From contig CM060080.1 in NCBI GenBank assembly GCA_030533445.1, forward strand, positions 3,865,052 to 3,929,051: DNA of 64,000 nucleotides, written 5' to 3'. Each line of letters begins with the position of its first letter. Position 1 is the stretch's first letter. Source of the DNA: Cyprinodon diabolis. Its lineage: Eukaryota > Chordata > Actinopteri > Cyprinodontiformes > Cyprinodontidae. The notes below the pieces were generated by a model, which saw only the letters and a list, made by a program, of their open reading frames with translations, did no database searches and was not told where the DNA came from. The translations under genes were made by a program, and so were the position numbers. Below, piece after piece: positions 1 to 10,328 of this stretch.

Positions 1-1087
1 GGGAAACTAAGCTGCAAGGAGAGAGAGGAACTACTTTCCTTCAGTTGGTGCATCTCTGCAATGTAATTATATAAAATGACTTCAAAACCTGCTGTGTTTC
101 AAACTGCCACCAGCTTTTTTATCCACTCCACTCCATATGATGAGCTCCAGCGCAGTTAGTCTCAGCCAACAGGTTAATGCAGCCATTTGCTTTAATATCA
201 GCAGAATGAATCAACCTTTAAAGGCTGTTAGTGTTATTAAAATGGGCCCATGGGAGCTGCTTGGCTTTGTGTATTTCCTGATTCAGTCTACGTGTTGCAG
301 TTAGGTCTAGATTATTGGAACTTATTGAAGTAACAAGCTAATGGAATTAAGGTGCTGGATTTCATGCGCCGTTGCCAAGATTGGGCATTAAAGGGATGTG
401 TGCTGAATAAATAGTGCTTTAAGTAGATGAGATTCTGACACGGGAGAGGTTCGCTTGTCAGAGCAGCATTGTTTCCCCGACTCCTGAGCCAGTGAAACTG
501 TCAAATGTGCTGCTGGCCACGGGTAGATGGATGGGAGGAGGATTCAGAGCGGATTTTAACTCACAAAGGGCATTTTTTTTTAGCTGATAAACTCCCTAAA
601 CGCTGACTGAAAAGAAACTTTTCCTTTTTTGAAAAAGAAGAGCTGGATGAACACCTAAAGACAGCAGCACCCTGAGTGGAGGGAAGAAGAAAAAACAGAA
701 AAGCAAGGGGCTTCCATGCAGATCTATATTTGCCAGCTAATTACGTGAAAAGAGGAATCAAAATGAAATCCCAATATTTACCAAAATAAACTCGTGTTTT
801 TGTTTCATTTCTCCGTCAGCGGTGCCAGAACAGAGTCCTCTCCATTACAGATAATTCATCTGATGTTTGTGTTTGTGTTGCTGGATTAGCTGGGAGGCGT
901 TGCTGTTGGCGCGCGCTGTAAAACCCTCTCATCTGTATTTTAATGGAAGAAGAAGCAGTGGGAGGATGTGGCTCCGTGCCACGATTTCACAGTGAAAGAG
1001 AGGATCGTACGTAGCAGGTAATCTATTTGTGAGAGGGTTTCAGCCGCATAAAAGGAATTAGTGAAAAACATTTAAAAGGCAGCTTTG

Positions 1088-1089
<2 letters not shown>
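1..1089. other. Unique sequence, no gene seen
   Basis: I see no ORF, splice-bounded exon or repeat family here. The stretch around 830-1020 is somewhat GC-richer than the rest. It is probably intergenic or intronic host DNA. Confidence 0.4.

Positions 1090-1121
<32 letters not shown>
1090..1121. repeat. (GT)n microsatellite
   Basis: About 16 uninterrupted GT units. Confidence 0.95.
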
Positions 1122-1123
<2 letters not shown>

Positions 1124-2109
1124 CGTCAGCCCTAATTGGAGTTTCTCAGCAGAGTGTTTCTATAATTTGATAATCTGATGTTATAATAAGATAAACGTTT
1201 AAACAAATAGTGCATTTTTTCCCCCTAAAAATGCAAACAAGGTTACATCCCAAATCTTTTTCTACTTTTATTTTATGTTGCAGACTTAAACAACGTAGAG
1301 GACTGTTGGGAAGTGGAGGACAGAAGATAAAGGTTTTCCAAAAAAAAAAAAAAAGTTGATTTTCTGTTTATGAGGTAGACTGTTAGCTTCATGGACCCAG
1401 AAACCAACGAAGGATGATGTTTTAGGGCTCCTATGGACTTTAAGATGGAGGAGAGATATGATGTCATACTATAGGTTTTACGTCCACTAATAAATCTGAA
1501 GGCATTAGAGGTCCGCTACCTTTACTCTAATACCCTTAAATAAAATTTAACGCAGCCAGCTGCCTTTAATGAGTGACATGTTTAGTAAACACATTACTAT
1601 GGAAGTTAAAAAATGCCACAGGGTATGTCATAATTATAAGATTCAAAGTCAGAATTTTTACTTAACATGACTTTGAATGTCATAAACATAAACTTGAATG
1701 TCTGAAAAATTACTCTAAAAACAGGAGGTAGAGGTAGCAAATTACAGAGAACATAGATCAGCAATAGAGTGAGGTTTAAATGAGCTGAGCAGCAGAAAGC
1801 AGCTGTTTGTGAAATTTAGTAAACTGATGCAAACTTTGCTGATGTCATCAAGAAACGCATCTATAATTAGTTATCAAAGTAATGAGATTCAGACAGACTT
1901 TCAATTTTAATTTAATTTAATTATGACTCCATTTAGTTAAAACAAGATCAGACAGGCAAGGAAGAAACGCTGCACATTTACTCAAACTAGGCTGTTTATA
2001 ATCTGGCCCTGTTTGTCAGCCAGAGAGCAGAATATAAAACCAGATGAAAAGGTGGAGTGAATCAAGCATGATTAGGATGCAGGCAGAGGAGACATTGACA
2101 GCTGCATGT
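1122..2109. other. AT-rich unique sequence, no gene seen
   Basis: There is a poly-A run near 1340 and short AT-rich tracts. Nothing coding or repetitive is recognised before the LINE relic begins. Confidence 0.4.
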
Positions 2110-2880
2110 TGATACCTGTAGGAAGGATCTCCTGTTGGTGATTGATTGTTGGTGTTTAACAGTCTGATGAAGAGGATGCTCACTGTTGTCAATAATGTTC
2201 TTCACTTTATGAAGAATTCTTCTATGTGAAATCATCTCCAGAGGTTCTAGAGGAGTCCCTAGAACAGAGGTGGGTTTCTTTATCAGCTTATTGAGCTTTT
2301 TTCAGTCCTATTCTCTGATGCTGTTGCCCCAGCAGATAATGGAGGAAGAGGAAGACCTTCAGCATTTTGTTGCAAACACCGAAGGACCTAAACTTCTTTA
2401 GGAAGTCCAGTCTGCTCTGTCCCTTCCTGTAGAAAGCTTCACAGTTGTGTCTCCAGTCTAATTTCTTGTCCAGGTGAACACCAGGGTATTTCTACTCTTC
2501 CACCACCTCCACTTCTTCTCCCATGATGTTAACAGGAATAAACTTTTCCTGTGTCCTCTAAGATCTACTATCATCTCCTTGTTTTATTGACACTGAGGAT
2601 CAGATGATTGTTTCCACACCATGACAAAAAGCGGTTCAACAGTTCTCTGTGCTCAGCTTCTTGATGCACCCAAAGGCTGCAGAGTCATCCTGGACTCTGT
2701 CTGGTCGTGGATGTCAGTCGTATACAGAGTAAAAAGGAATGGTGAGAGTACCGTCCCCTGTGGTTCTCCTGTGCTGCTGACTGCTTGATCAGACAGTTGA
2801 CCGTTCAGTCTAACAAACTGCGCTCTCTTAATCCAATACTCTTTGATCCAGGTGATTGTTGATGCCTCCAACCGAGTTTT
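2110..2880 (-). pseudogene. Decayed L2/CR1-group LINE reverse transcriptase fragment
   Basis: Reading the minus strand gives a broken reverse transcriptase. Near 2740-2800 it reads STGEPQGTVLSPFLFTLYT, the palm-domain stretch (motif B, x-PQG-x-x-x-SP) of non-LTR retrotransposon RTs. Downstream, after frame changes, VQDDSAAFGCI (about 2662-2694) holds the catalytic Asp-Asp, then LLNRFLSWCGNNHLIL, and further on YLGVHLDKKLDW and KGQSRLDFLKKF, which fit the thumb region of fish L2-clade ORF2 proteins. Several frameshifts and stops separate these blocks, so it cannot be functional. It is the 3' two-thirds of the RT only; no endonuclease domain is present, consistent with 5' truncation during target-primed reverse transcription. 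Seen: the motifs and breaks. Family knowledge: assignment to the L2/CR1 group. A Rex1-like relative is the main alternative. Confidence 0.82.
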
Positions 2881-3026
2881 CTGGACTTTCTCATAAAGTA
2901 AGTCAGGCTAAGCTGCATAGGTTGAGACAAAGGACAAATTGGTGAAAACTGTGGATGGCTGCTTTTCATATGGGGTCTGGTCCTCACTGCTGTAGGACTA
3001 GTCATTGGTACTACCCTGCTTCCTAA

Positions 3027-3640
3027 AGGACTGGTTATACTCCCCCAGCTGTGTGTTGCAGTGAGGTTGTTGCAAGTATGATGCAGACATTTTCGATTTA
3101 TGCTCAATACTGAAGCGGGGTCTGTGCTATGCTTATTCTGTGCCGCAACCCAAAATGGACAATCACAAACTAGCAGTGGGTCTAGATATGGCCAAAGCAG
3201 GTGAGGAAGTGGGGGCAAGTTTGGAGGGAGGGACATGAGGGCGAAAAAGACTTTACGAGTCGTTTGCATGTTTCCAAGCGATACAAAGCTTTGTCGATAT
3301 AAGACTCAAACATTTGAATTGAGAAAGCTTCCTGGAGAGGTGGCAAAACGTCTTCAAATCTTGGAAACCAAAGTCCAGTGGATATTTTTTGAATTTTTAC
3401 GGAACTTTACGAGTCGTTTTCCACAATGGCGGTCATACAAACAAAACAAGCCGGTAAAGTTTACGCAGGAAATACGCATAGTGTAGAGCGGATGTAGATT
3501 AGACCAATCAGAGGCCTCCTCTCTGCTGCACTGTCTGTGGTCACCTACAATTTGGGAGAGGTGCATTAGAGTGTCTGTGGAGGGGGGGGGGGGGGGGCGT
3601 CTCTGCATTCACCGCGACACCTACGCAGACGACCTAGTTT
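3027..3640 (+). repeat. Diverged copy of the ~570-bp core repeat
   Basis: It shares with copies at 9.56, 18.97 and 56.60 kb, in the same order, blocks such as GGTTATACTC, TGTGTTGCAGTGAG, GGGTCTAGATA, GAGGAAGTGGGGGC, GGGACATGAGGGC and TACAATTTGGGAGAGG. This is the most diverged copy and carries a G run (about 3583-3597). No terminal inverted repeats are visible around it. Confidence 0.75.
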
Positions 3641-3649
3641 CCAAGTTTT

Positions 3650-4639
3650 AGTCAGTCTTAACAGGTAAAATGAACCATTTTCATTGTTGAGTGTGCAAAT
3701 GCTTTATTCTCATCACACATCCTCACAATACAGATTTAAATAGTCCCAGTTTAGGTAAATCTGTCCAGGTTAATGGTTGATGGTTCAAAAACCCTCCAGT
3801 CTTTGAGATCAAAGAAAGTCACTAATGTCTGCTTTGATTGCTCCATCTGCTTCCTAACAGTTTGAACCACATTAGAGGTTTTTCATTAAGATTTGAATTA
3901 AATTAAACGTGAGAAACGTGAACAAAAGTTTACCATGCAGACACCTGCAAGTCAACACACAGCCTGCAGATGCTAGGGTCCCTGTAACCAGATGAGGAGC
4001 AGCAGAAAAGGCTTGTCTTTTATCAGGCTCTGAAAGCAGCAGTGTTGACATTGGGATGGCACCTAATTAGGTTAGGCTCAGCGCAGCATGCATGGTTAAC
4101 TAGGTTGGCCTAGGCTTCCGGCTGCACAGATCGCAAGGTGACTGCCATCGAGCAACAATAATACCTCTGACTGTTAATATCTTTTCTTCCCTGAGAAAAT
4201 ATTGCTGCATACAACCGTAACTAATAACAATGAACTTGTTTGAGTTGCTAAACATAAACCATCCAAAGTATTAACTAATAGTTAAGTTTTGTTGTCACAG
4301 TGAGTTACAAAATGTTCATCCTTAGCTTGAGAAACATTTTGATAGACAATCAGCTAAAGGTGATAGATGTAAACTTAACTCCTACTATCAACTGCTATTC
4401 CTATTGGTGCAGAATGTCTCATGTTAACATTGACATCTCTACCAGAAGCTAATATTTAGATATATTTCAGGCCCATAGAAATGCATACATTTATTATTTA
4501 TATACTATAATTTATTTATAAGAGCTTTAAAGTTAAACCAGCTGATATTAAGCTAATGCGCCTTAGCAAGAAGGTCCGTTTCTGTCTCATCTGTCCAGAG
4601 GACATTCTCCCAGAAGCTAACTTTAAAAAACTTTAGAAA
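3650..4639. other. No gene or classified repeat seen
   Basis: AT-rich host-like sequence. Around 4070-4150 there is a GC-richer patch that I do not recognise. Confidence 0.35.
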
Positions 4640-4747
4640 ACTTTAAATCAATCTGACTGGATGATCTGGTTGAACTGTAAAGTGCCTTGACATGACATGT
4701 GTTGTGAATTTGGCGCTATAGAAATAAACTGAATTGAATTGAATTAA
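4640..4747 (+). repeat. L2-type LINE 3' tail
   Basis: It contains GATCTGGTTGAACTGTAAAGTGCC, then GACATGTGTTGTGAATTTGG, the GCGCTATAGAAATAAA block, and ends in repeated GAATT. The same tail recurs at 10.26, 20.25, 49.47 (minus), 51.94 (minus) and 63.17 kb. Confidence 0.85.
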
Positions 4748-5881
4748 ATAGGTAGTTTGGCAAATTGGCACTTTGGCTAAAGCAACAGCAGATGGTTTGA
4801 TCTCACTTTGATTTTCTTTGAACTTGAAATTCATATTAAATCTCTTTGGAAGTTGTTCTGGGCTTCTTTCATTTCCATTCATATTATCCATTTACAGTCC
4901 CATGGATCTTAAATCCATGAATAATATGTGCAGCTGTAGTCGCAGGAGCATCAAACTCAATCAATGGTCTTTACCTTAAACAGGCTTGATTATAATTTTC
5001 TTTCTGATCTCCTGAGCCAACTCTGTCCTTTTCTTCCTCTGTCCCATGTTGAGTGTGGTACGCACCATGTCACCAAAGCGCAATGTGACTACTTGTAGCC
5101 TTATGTATTGGCCCACCAGCTTTGTTCACAAGCACATCAATTCCCTGATCCTATCTAAACCATGGTTGATTGGAAAGTCAAGATCTTTGTTAACATGATC
5201 CCTGAATAAAATGATCCGAACGTAATACATGCACCAAGCGTTCGATCAGATAAAATAATTGAAGCATGCGCAAAACAGTAACATTGAAAAATCACATTGA
5301 TGTTGCACCCTTGTGCAGTTTATATTATTTTACTCCATTTGTATTATATATACATAGATATAAATACCTAAATAAATAGATATATATTTACTGCAAATGA
5401 TGCACAGGAAAACTATGGATGAATGCAAAAACTATGTTAATTACAGCGGGTCATAGATAAATCAGGAAGTTCGGACACTTAGACGTCTCATTCCACTTGA
5501 TCTGTTGACCTTTTCAGGGTTTCTCCTCACATAACAAACAGTTGACTGGTGGATGTTTGACTCATGTTAAATGACTCACTAAAATGTCACGTTTATAATA
5601 AAGCCTTCAGTGTGATTATTTGAGGGTTTTGAAAGAGGCTTTGTTTGGGTTTTTGCGTTAACAGTCTTACTTCCAGAAAGACGTTTGTCGCTTCATATAC
5701 AGCTTCTGCATGAAATCCCTTCCTCTGATCCTGTTTCAGTTTTAATACCTTCTACTAGGGAGATGGTCAAGGCGGAAAGAGGATGTGAGCTTCAAATGAG
5801 GAAGTGATTGCTGGGAGTATCCAGCCTTCCTCTTGACAAATGACTCTGCTGATTAAAAAAACAAAAAACAAAATAATAAAA
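4748..5881. other. No gene; part may be an unclassified old repeat
   Basis: The segment about 4775-5270 has the look of a decayed dispersed repeat (CCATGTTGAGTGTGGTACGC block), but I find no second copy in the window and no termini, so I leave it unclassified. The rest shows nothing. Confidence 0.3.
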
Positions 5882-5930
<49 letters not shown>

Positions 5931-5931
5931 C

Positions 5932-5987
<56 letters not shown>
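5882..5987. repeat. (TA)n/(CA)n compound microsatellite
   Basis: TA repeats, then about ten CA units, then TA/CATA and a long TA run. It abuts the left end of a hAT derivative, whose 8-bp target duplication is ATATATAT. Confidence 0.95.
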
Positions 5988-5990
<3 letters not shown>

Positions 5991-6787
5991 GGGTGTGCAA
6001 AATAATCGTCATGACGATGCATCGCGATTCAAATTTTTGTGATCTACTGCATTGATTCTTGAAGGCAAGAATCGATATATAAAAAAAAAAATGAACAAAT
6101 AAAATACATGAATGGTTGGCGCACATCAGCCAAACCAAGTGGAATACAACTTCCAGTCCAGCAGATGTCGCTGCGGATGTTGACGCCGCTGCTTTGTGTC
6201 ACAAGGATGTCCGGCCGCGGGATACTGAGACGAGTCATTCGTGAACAAAACATGGAGGACACTGAGAAAATTCGCCCGGCTCCATCACATTTCAAGTCAG
6301 ATGCTTGGATGCATTCTGGCTTTAAAAACAAAGAAGGTAAAAACGAAATTGATATGACGCACGTCATTTCCAAAAGGGGAAATGTTATACATTTGAATGT
6401 TTTCATTTCATTGGTTTAAAGGACCGCTGAGGCCATGTAAACGGCACTGATTATCCTTATTTTGTTATTTTAAGTTTGATGAATCTTTTTGTCAGTGTGT
6501 CCACGCCAGTAATAGTAATATTTCTGTCCAGTATTTGTTTTCATGGCAACACCTCCAAAAGTCGTTTCAATAAATACAGCTATGTATGAATTCAGTTGCT
6601 TTCAGTTATGTATCAATTGAAGACACGATCCAGATCACACCCAGCCAGTCAGCCACTGGTTTTCACTGAACACTGTTCTTACAGTACAATATTTCAAGTA
6701 TCGTGATGCATCGTGATAGAATCGCATCGTGGCATGCGAATCGTGATTCGAATTAAATCATGACTTCTTTGCCAATACCCACCCCTA
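5988..6787 (+). mobile_element. Non-autonomous hAT element with BED-exon relic
   Basis: The left end TAAGGGTGTGCAA and right end CCCACCCCTA form a short imperfect terminal inverted repeat of hAT type (TAGGGGTG-like). It is flanked on both sides by ATATATAT, an 8-bp duplication as expected for hAT, though the flanks are low complexity so this is weak. Subterminal ATCG-rich palindromic motifs (GATGCATCG, ATCGCATCG) lie at both ends. Inside is a degraded BED finger exon (next entry). The ~800-bp length implies loss of the main transposase exons. Confidence 0.75.
6252..6419 (+). pseudogene. BED-type zinc finger exon relic of a hAT transposase
   Basis: From the ATG at 6252 the frame reads MEDTEKIRPAPSHFKSDAW, then HSGFKNKEGKNEIDMTHV and ISKRGN. 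The spaced aromatic residues (DAW, SGF) and the TTV/THV-I-C-K layout match the start of BED zinc fingers that open many hAT transposases. Both cysteines expected in the C-x2-C knuckle are gone (Ser and Gly in their places), so zinc could not be bound. The frame stays open to 6419 and then stops. There is no RNase-H-like catalytic domain downstream. It is best read as the first coding exon kept in an internal-deletion derivative. The assignment rests on motif spacing only. Confidence 0.6.
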
Positions 6788-6814
6788 ATATATATACATA
6801 ATATATATAAACTG

Positions 6815-7171
6815 TAGAGTTGCGCCGATGCCATTTTTGGGCTCCAATACCGATACCTGGCTGTCTAGTATTGGCTGATAACGATACCATCTGTTTGAAA
6901 TTGATGTGTGAAGAACTGCAGACTACTTGGATGTCCAATAATTGCCATCATGGCTTTGTAAAGCTGCTGCTTACCTTTGTGAAGCAGGAAAAAGACTAAA
7001 ACAAAGTGAATCCAGTATAACATTTTATTGCCTACCTGGAAAGGGTGACAATAGTTGAAGAAAGTTTTGGCTCTCAAAAAAGGTATCGGTGCCCTATTTG
7101 TTGGTACTTACTGATACCGATAACACAATTTTAGTGCTGGATCAGGCCCTGCTGGTATCCGTGCAACACTA
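6815..7171. mobile_element. Short hAT-like MITE
   Basis: Ends are TAGAGTTGCGCCGATGCC and, inverted on the right, TAGTGTTGCACGGATACC: an imperfect inverted repeat of about 18 bp. Internal GATACCGATA-type repeats occur near both ends. The flanking 8 bases do not match clearly (ATAAACTG and ATATATAT), so a target duplication is not proven. Length is 357 bp with no coding capacity. Confidence 0.75.
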
Positions 7172-9486
7172 ATATATATATATATATTACTCATTGCTAC
7201 TTAAACCGGACAAGCTTCTGGTTGGCTGAGATGTTCTTGGTTGCTTAAGGTCACATTAACTCCTTGCAGGTGTGAAGAATTCAAATGAGATCTTTTGGAT
7301 GACAGGAGAGCATTCAAATAGAGGAGGAGGAGGGTATGAGGAAGAGAGCAGGAGGAAAAGGAGGAGGAGGAGGGGGGGATGTCCGGTCATGCTCAAGCAC
7401 AGCATCTATGAGAGAGAAGAGGAGAAAGACGCGGGCAAAAAAAAAAGAAAGGAGAGCACTTTGCAAGCCACCCAGGCTTCATTACCATGTCAATCTGAGA
7501 AGAGAGAGCCATGGAAGGAGAAACAGGCCGGCCAGGGCCCAGTAGTGGGGCCGGATCCATATGGTGCTGCTGGCTCTGGAATGAATAGTGAATGGAGCGG
7601 CTGGGCGCTGGGCTGCTGGAATCTGCCTCCAAGCCTTTGTGAACAGGATGACCAAAGACAAGAGGGAGCTCTGCAGATGGCCCGCTCTATAAATAGGTAG
7701 CTAGTCCATCTCTGTGCTGTCACTCTACCCGTCTATCTGCTTCTCAGTCCTGCCCCCCCTCCCTCCCCCAGGCCCCTGGACACTGCTAAACCCTAGAAAA
7801 TGAAGGCCTACGCTTACATGCCTGCATGACATCATTACCTCCGCCGGTGTCGAGAATCCAAGTCCTTCCAGCAACCCCTCCGTCGTCAATAATTCATCCT
7901 ACAGATTTGCTGCAGATGCAGGGCGAGGTATGAGCAGGGAGCTCGCCCTTGTTCGGGGGGAAGGCTTTTTATTTTGGAGCTGTGGGTTGCTGTGAAAGTA
8001 CGCAAGCGAGCGAGAGGCACAGATACCGAGCAGTCGGGTTTTTCAGTCCAAACTTCTCGCAGATGGACTTTAAAGTGAGTGATAAATCCACGTCCAGATT
8101 GAGGGTCCTTTTGTCATTAAACTAAGCCTTAGCACTGCTGTCCATCTGGCTCTCTGCATGTGCACGCCTGTGCGCATGTGTGCAGACACTGGATGGGATC
8201 CTGTAGCGGGAAGAGCAATACAAGCCTTCCTTTTAAAGTGTTGCTGACTGTAGCACACTTTAAGCTAGCCTTCTGCTCTTACGTCTCATACATTCTCTCC
8301 TGCACACACACTCACACCCCCTCAGGATCCTGTAAACACATCTCAGAGCCAGCACGCTCTTCATCTGTGACAGACCCAGACTTTGAGGTGCCTGATCTTT
8401 GAGCTAACACCAGAGATAATTGTTAGGAGGAGAGAAACCCAGAAGCAGACCTGCAGAGACAGAGCAATAGATGACGTCTGTGTGTAAAGCGACCCACTGG
8501 TAAACAGAGGCGAGCGAGTTGCCTGGATGAGTTACGTCTGGACCACACAGAGTAAAAGGCATCGCTCAGAACAAGAGGCCGGTGTTGCATAAAAGCCACG
8601 GCGTCGAGGCTGGGTGGCAAAGCAGAGTGAGAGTGAGACAGGCAGGCGGGCAAAAAGACAGACACAGACGGAGCTCTCTCCAAATTTGCCAGGTTTTTCT
8701 GTACTATCCAACAGGCTGTGGTGTTCCAAGTTTCATTGTTTTGTCCAGTTGGAGTTTCATACCAGCTGCTGGCTCTATGTGTGTGTGGCTGTGCCTCTGT
8801 GTGTAATGACGGAGCGCACTAAACACCCTCTGACTTGTAATGGTGAAAACAGCCAGGTGCTCACCACAGGCGACAGCCCGTGATGCTGCGCACCGGCCGC
8901 AGCGTGACATCATCGCCCCACCTCTTCCTAAGCAGGCGGATTGAAGCTGAACATAGGCTGTAATGTCTGCTAGAAAAAACAAAAACTTTTGCTTCATTAA
9001 TGTTCCAGTCGTTGGAAAATTAATAATCACCCTGGAAGGGAGGTTTAGTTACAAGGTTATTAGTAGTTAATATCTAACTTTTTTGGTTTCTTTGTTTGCA
9101 ATAATTTATTTTGTTCAATCAGAGGCAGAGACCAAACGATCACAGTCTCAATTAAGTTATATATAAAATTAACCACTTGTAAATCTTCAAAACATCATCT
9201 TTGTATTAGTGGTTATTTACATAAACATTTATTGACATGGGAAGTATGAGAATGTGAGGCAAAGCAAAAAACACATATCCTCAGATGCTCTCCATACAAC
9301 CTGACTGGCCTTTATTAAAGCAAAAGTTTGGTCATATTCAGAATTCAAACTTCTGAAGTACTTTAAATATGAAATTACTACATACTGTTCAATGAATACG
9401 TTTTTTTTTTTAAGTCAGAGTAATTTTCATGTGAATCTGCTTTACTGGAGGCATTCATGTTTGTCAAAGAACACTACTGCCACCTA
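7172..9486. other. GC-richer unique sequence, no gene proven
   Basis: It contains purine tracts (GGA repeats at 7321-7380), GC-rich blocks around 7500-7650 and 7820-8050, and GT-rich patches near 8780. Short ORFs exist on both strands but none shows a recognisable domain or consistent splice sites. The composition would fit a gene-proximal or regulatory region; this is inference. Confidence 0.35.
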
Positions 9487-10256
9487 CCGGTTTGTGACGT
9501 CACGGTGCGGTATCAGCTGTTGATCAAGTCCCAGTGCTGTATCTGGTGTTTGTCACAACTTTTTATCCATTTGCTCCTGGGCCTAATTCTCCTCCCGTCC
9601 TGCGGTGGCGCTAAACCTATTTTGCCCTCCTACCTCGCTACCTGGTTATACTCTTACAGCAGTGTGTTGCAGTGAGCTTGACACAGACATTTTTAAATTA
9701 TGCTCAACATTGAAGCGTGGTCTGCGCTACACGCTGTGGGTCTAGATACGGCCGAGGCGGCGAGGAAGTGGGGGCGAGTTTAGTCTGACGACGGAGGGAC
9801 ATGAGGGCCAAAAAGAGTGGAGATCCAGGTCAAACTTCACGAGTTGTTTTCCGCAATTTTGGTCATGAAAACAAAACAAGCCGGCCTCCTGTCTGCGGCG
9901 CTGTCTGCGGTCAGCTACAATTAGGGAGAGGAGCAGCGGAGCGTCTGTGGAGGGGGCGGGACGTCTGGAGCCGAGGTATTGCATTGCACTCATTGCACTG
10001 ATTTAATGCAGTATTTTTTGATGCAACTCTTCTACTTCTGTTATTTGCTGTTGTTTCTAAAAAAAAAATGCTTAACGATATTACAGCTTTCATTGATTTA
10101 TTTCAAACTTGAAACTTTGTTTAGCCTGTAAGGTCTAAAAAAAAAAAATCTTCAATAATTGTTGTTGATTGCAGATGTGTCTAGTAGTTCCATTGATTTA
10201 GCTTGTAAAGCGGGGAGAATGGCGCTAGGCTTACCGCACCGTGACATCACTGCCGG
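9487..10256. mobile_element. Element with CCGG..GGTGCGGTA inverted ends around the core repeat
   Basis: The left arm (9487-9512) and right arm (10232-10256) form an imperfect inverted repeat of about 25 bp with shared block GTCACGGTGCGGTA. Between them lies the core repeat (9562-10158) found inside hAT ends at 18.97 and 56.60 kb. No target duplication was found, so the inverted repeats could also belong to an older element that received the core. Confidence 0.55.
9562..10158 (+). repeat. Core repeat, copy 2
   Basis: It starts with TTTTTATCCATTTGCTCCTG and ends with TTTAGCCTGTAAGGTCTA followed by a run of A. It shares its whole length with the interior of the 56.48-kb element. The A-rich end is compatible with a retroposed sequence, but no 3' processing evidence is visible. 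Confidence 0.8.
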
Positions 10257-10258
10257 AA

Positions 10259-10328
10259 GATGGTGAACTGTAAAATGCCTTGTGATGACATGTGTTGTGC
10301 ATTGGCGCTATATAATAAACTGAATTGA
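10259..10328 (+). repeat. L2-type LINE 3' tail, short
   Basis: TGGTGAACTGTAAAATGCC, then GACATGTGTTGTG, GGCGCTATATAATAAACTG and AATTGA. It is a heavily 5'-truncated insertion. Confidence 0.8.

Noticed and set aside
5767..6138. Frames rich in YIYIYI (also 46707-46946)
   Set aside because: Translation of TA microsatellites.
8704..9030. 108-aa minus-strand frame and other small frames at 8.4-9.0 kb as host exons
   Set aside because: No domain, and no acceptor/donor pair flanking a consistent frame.
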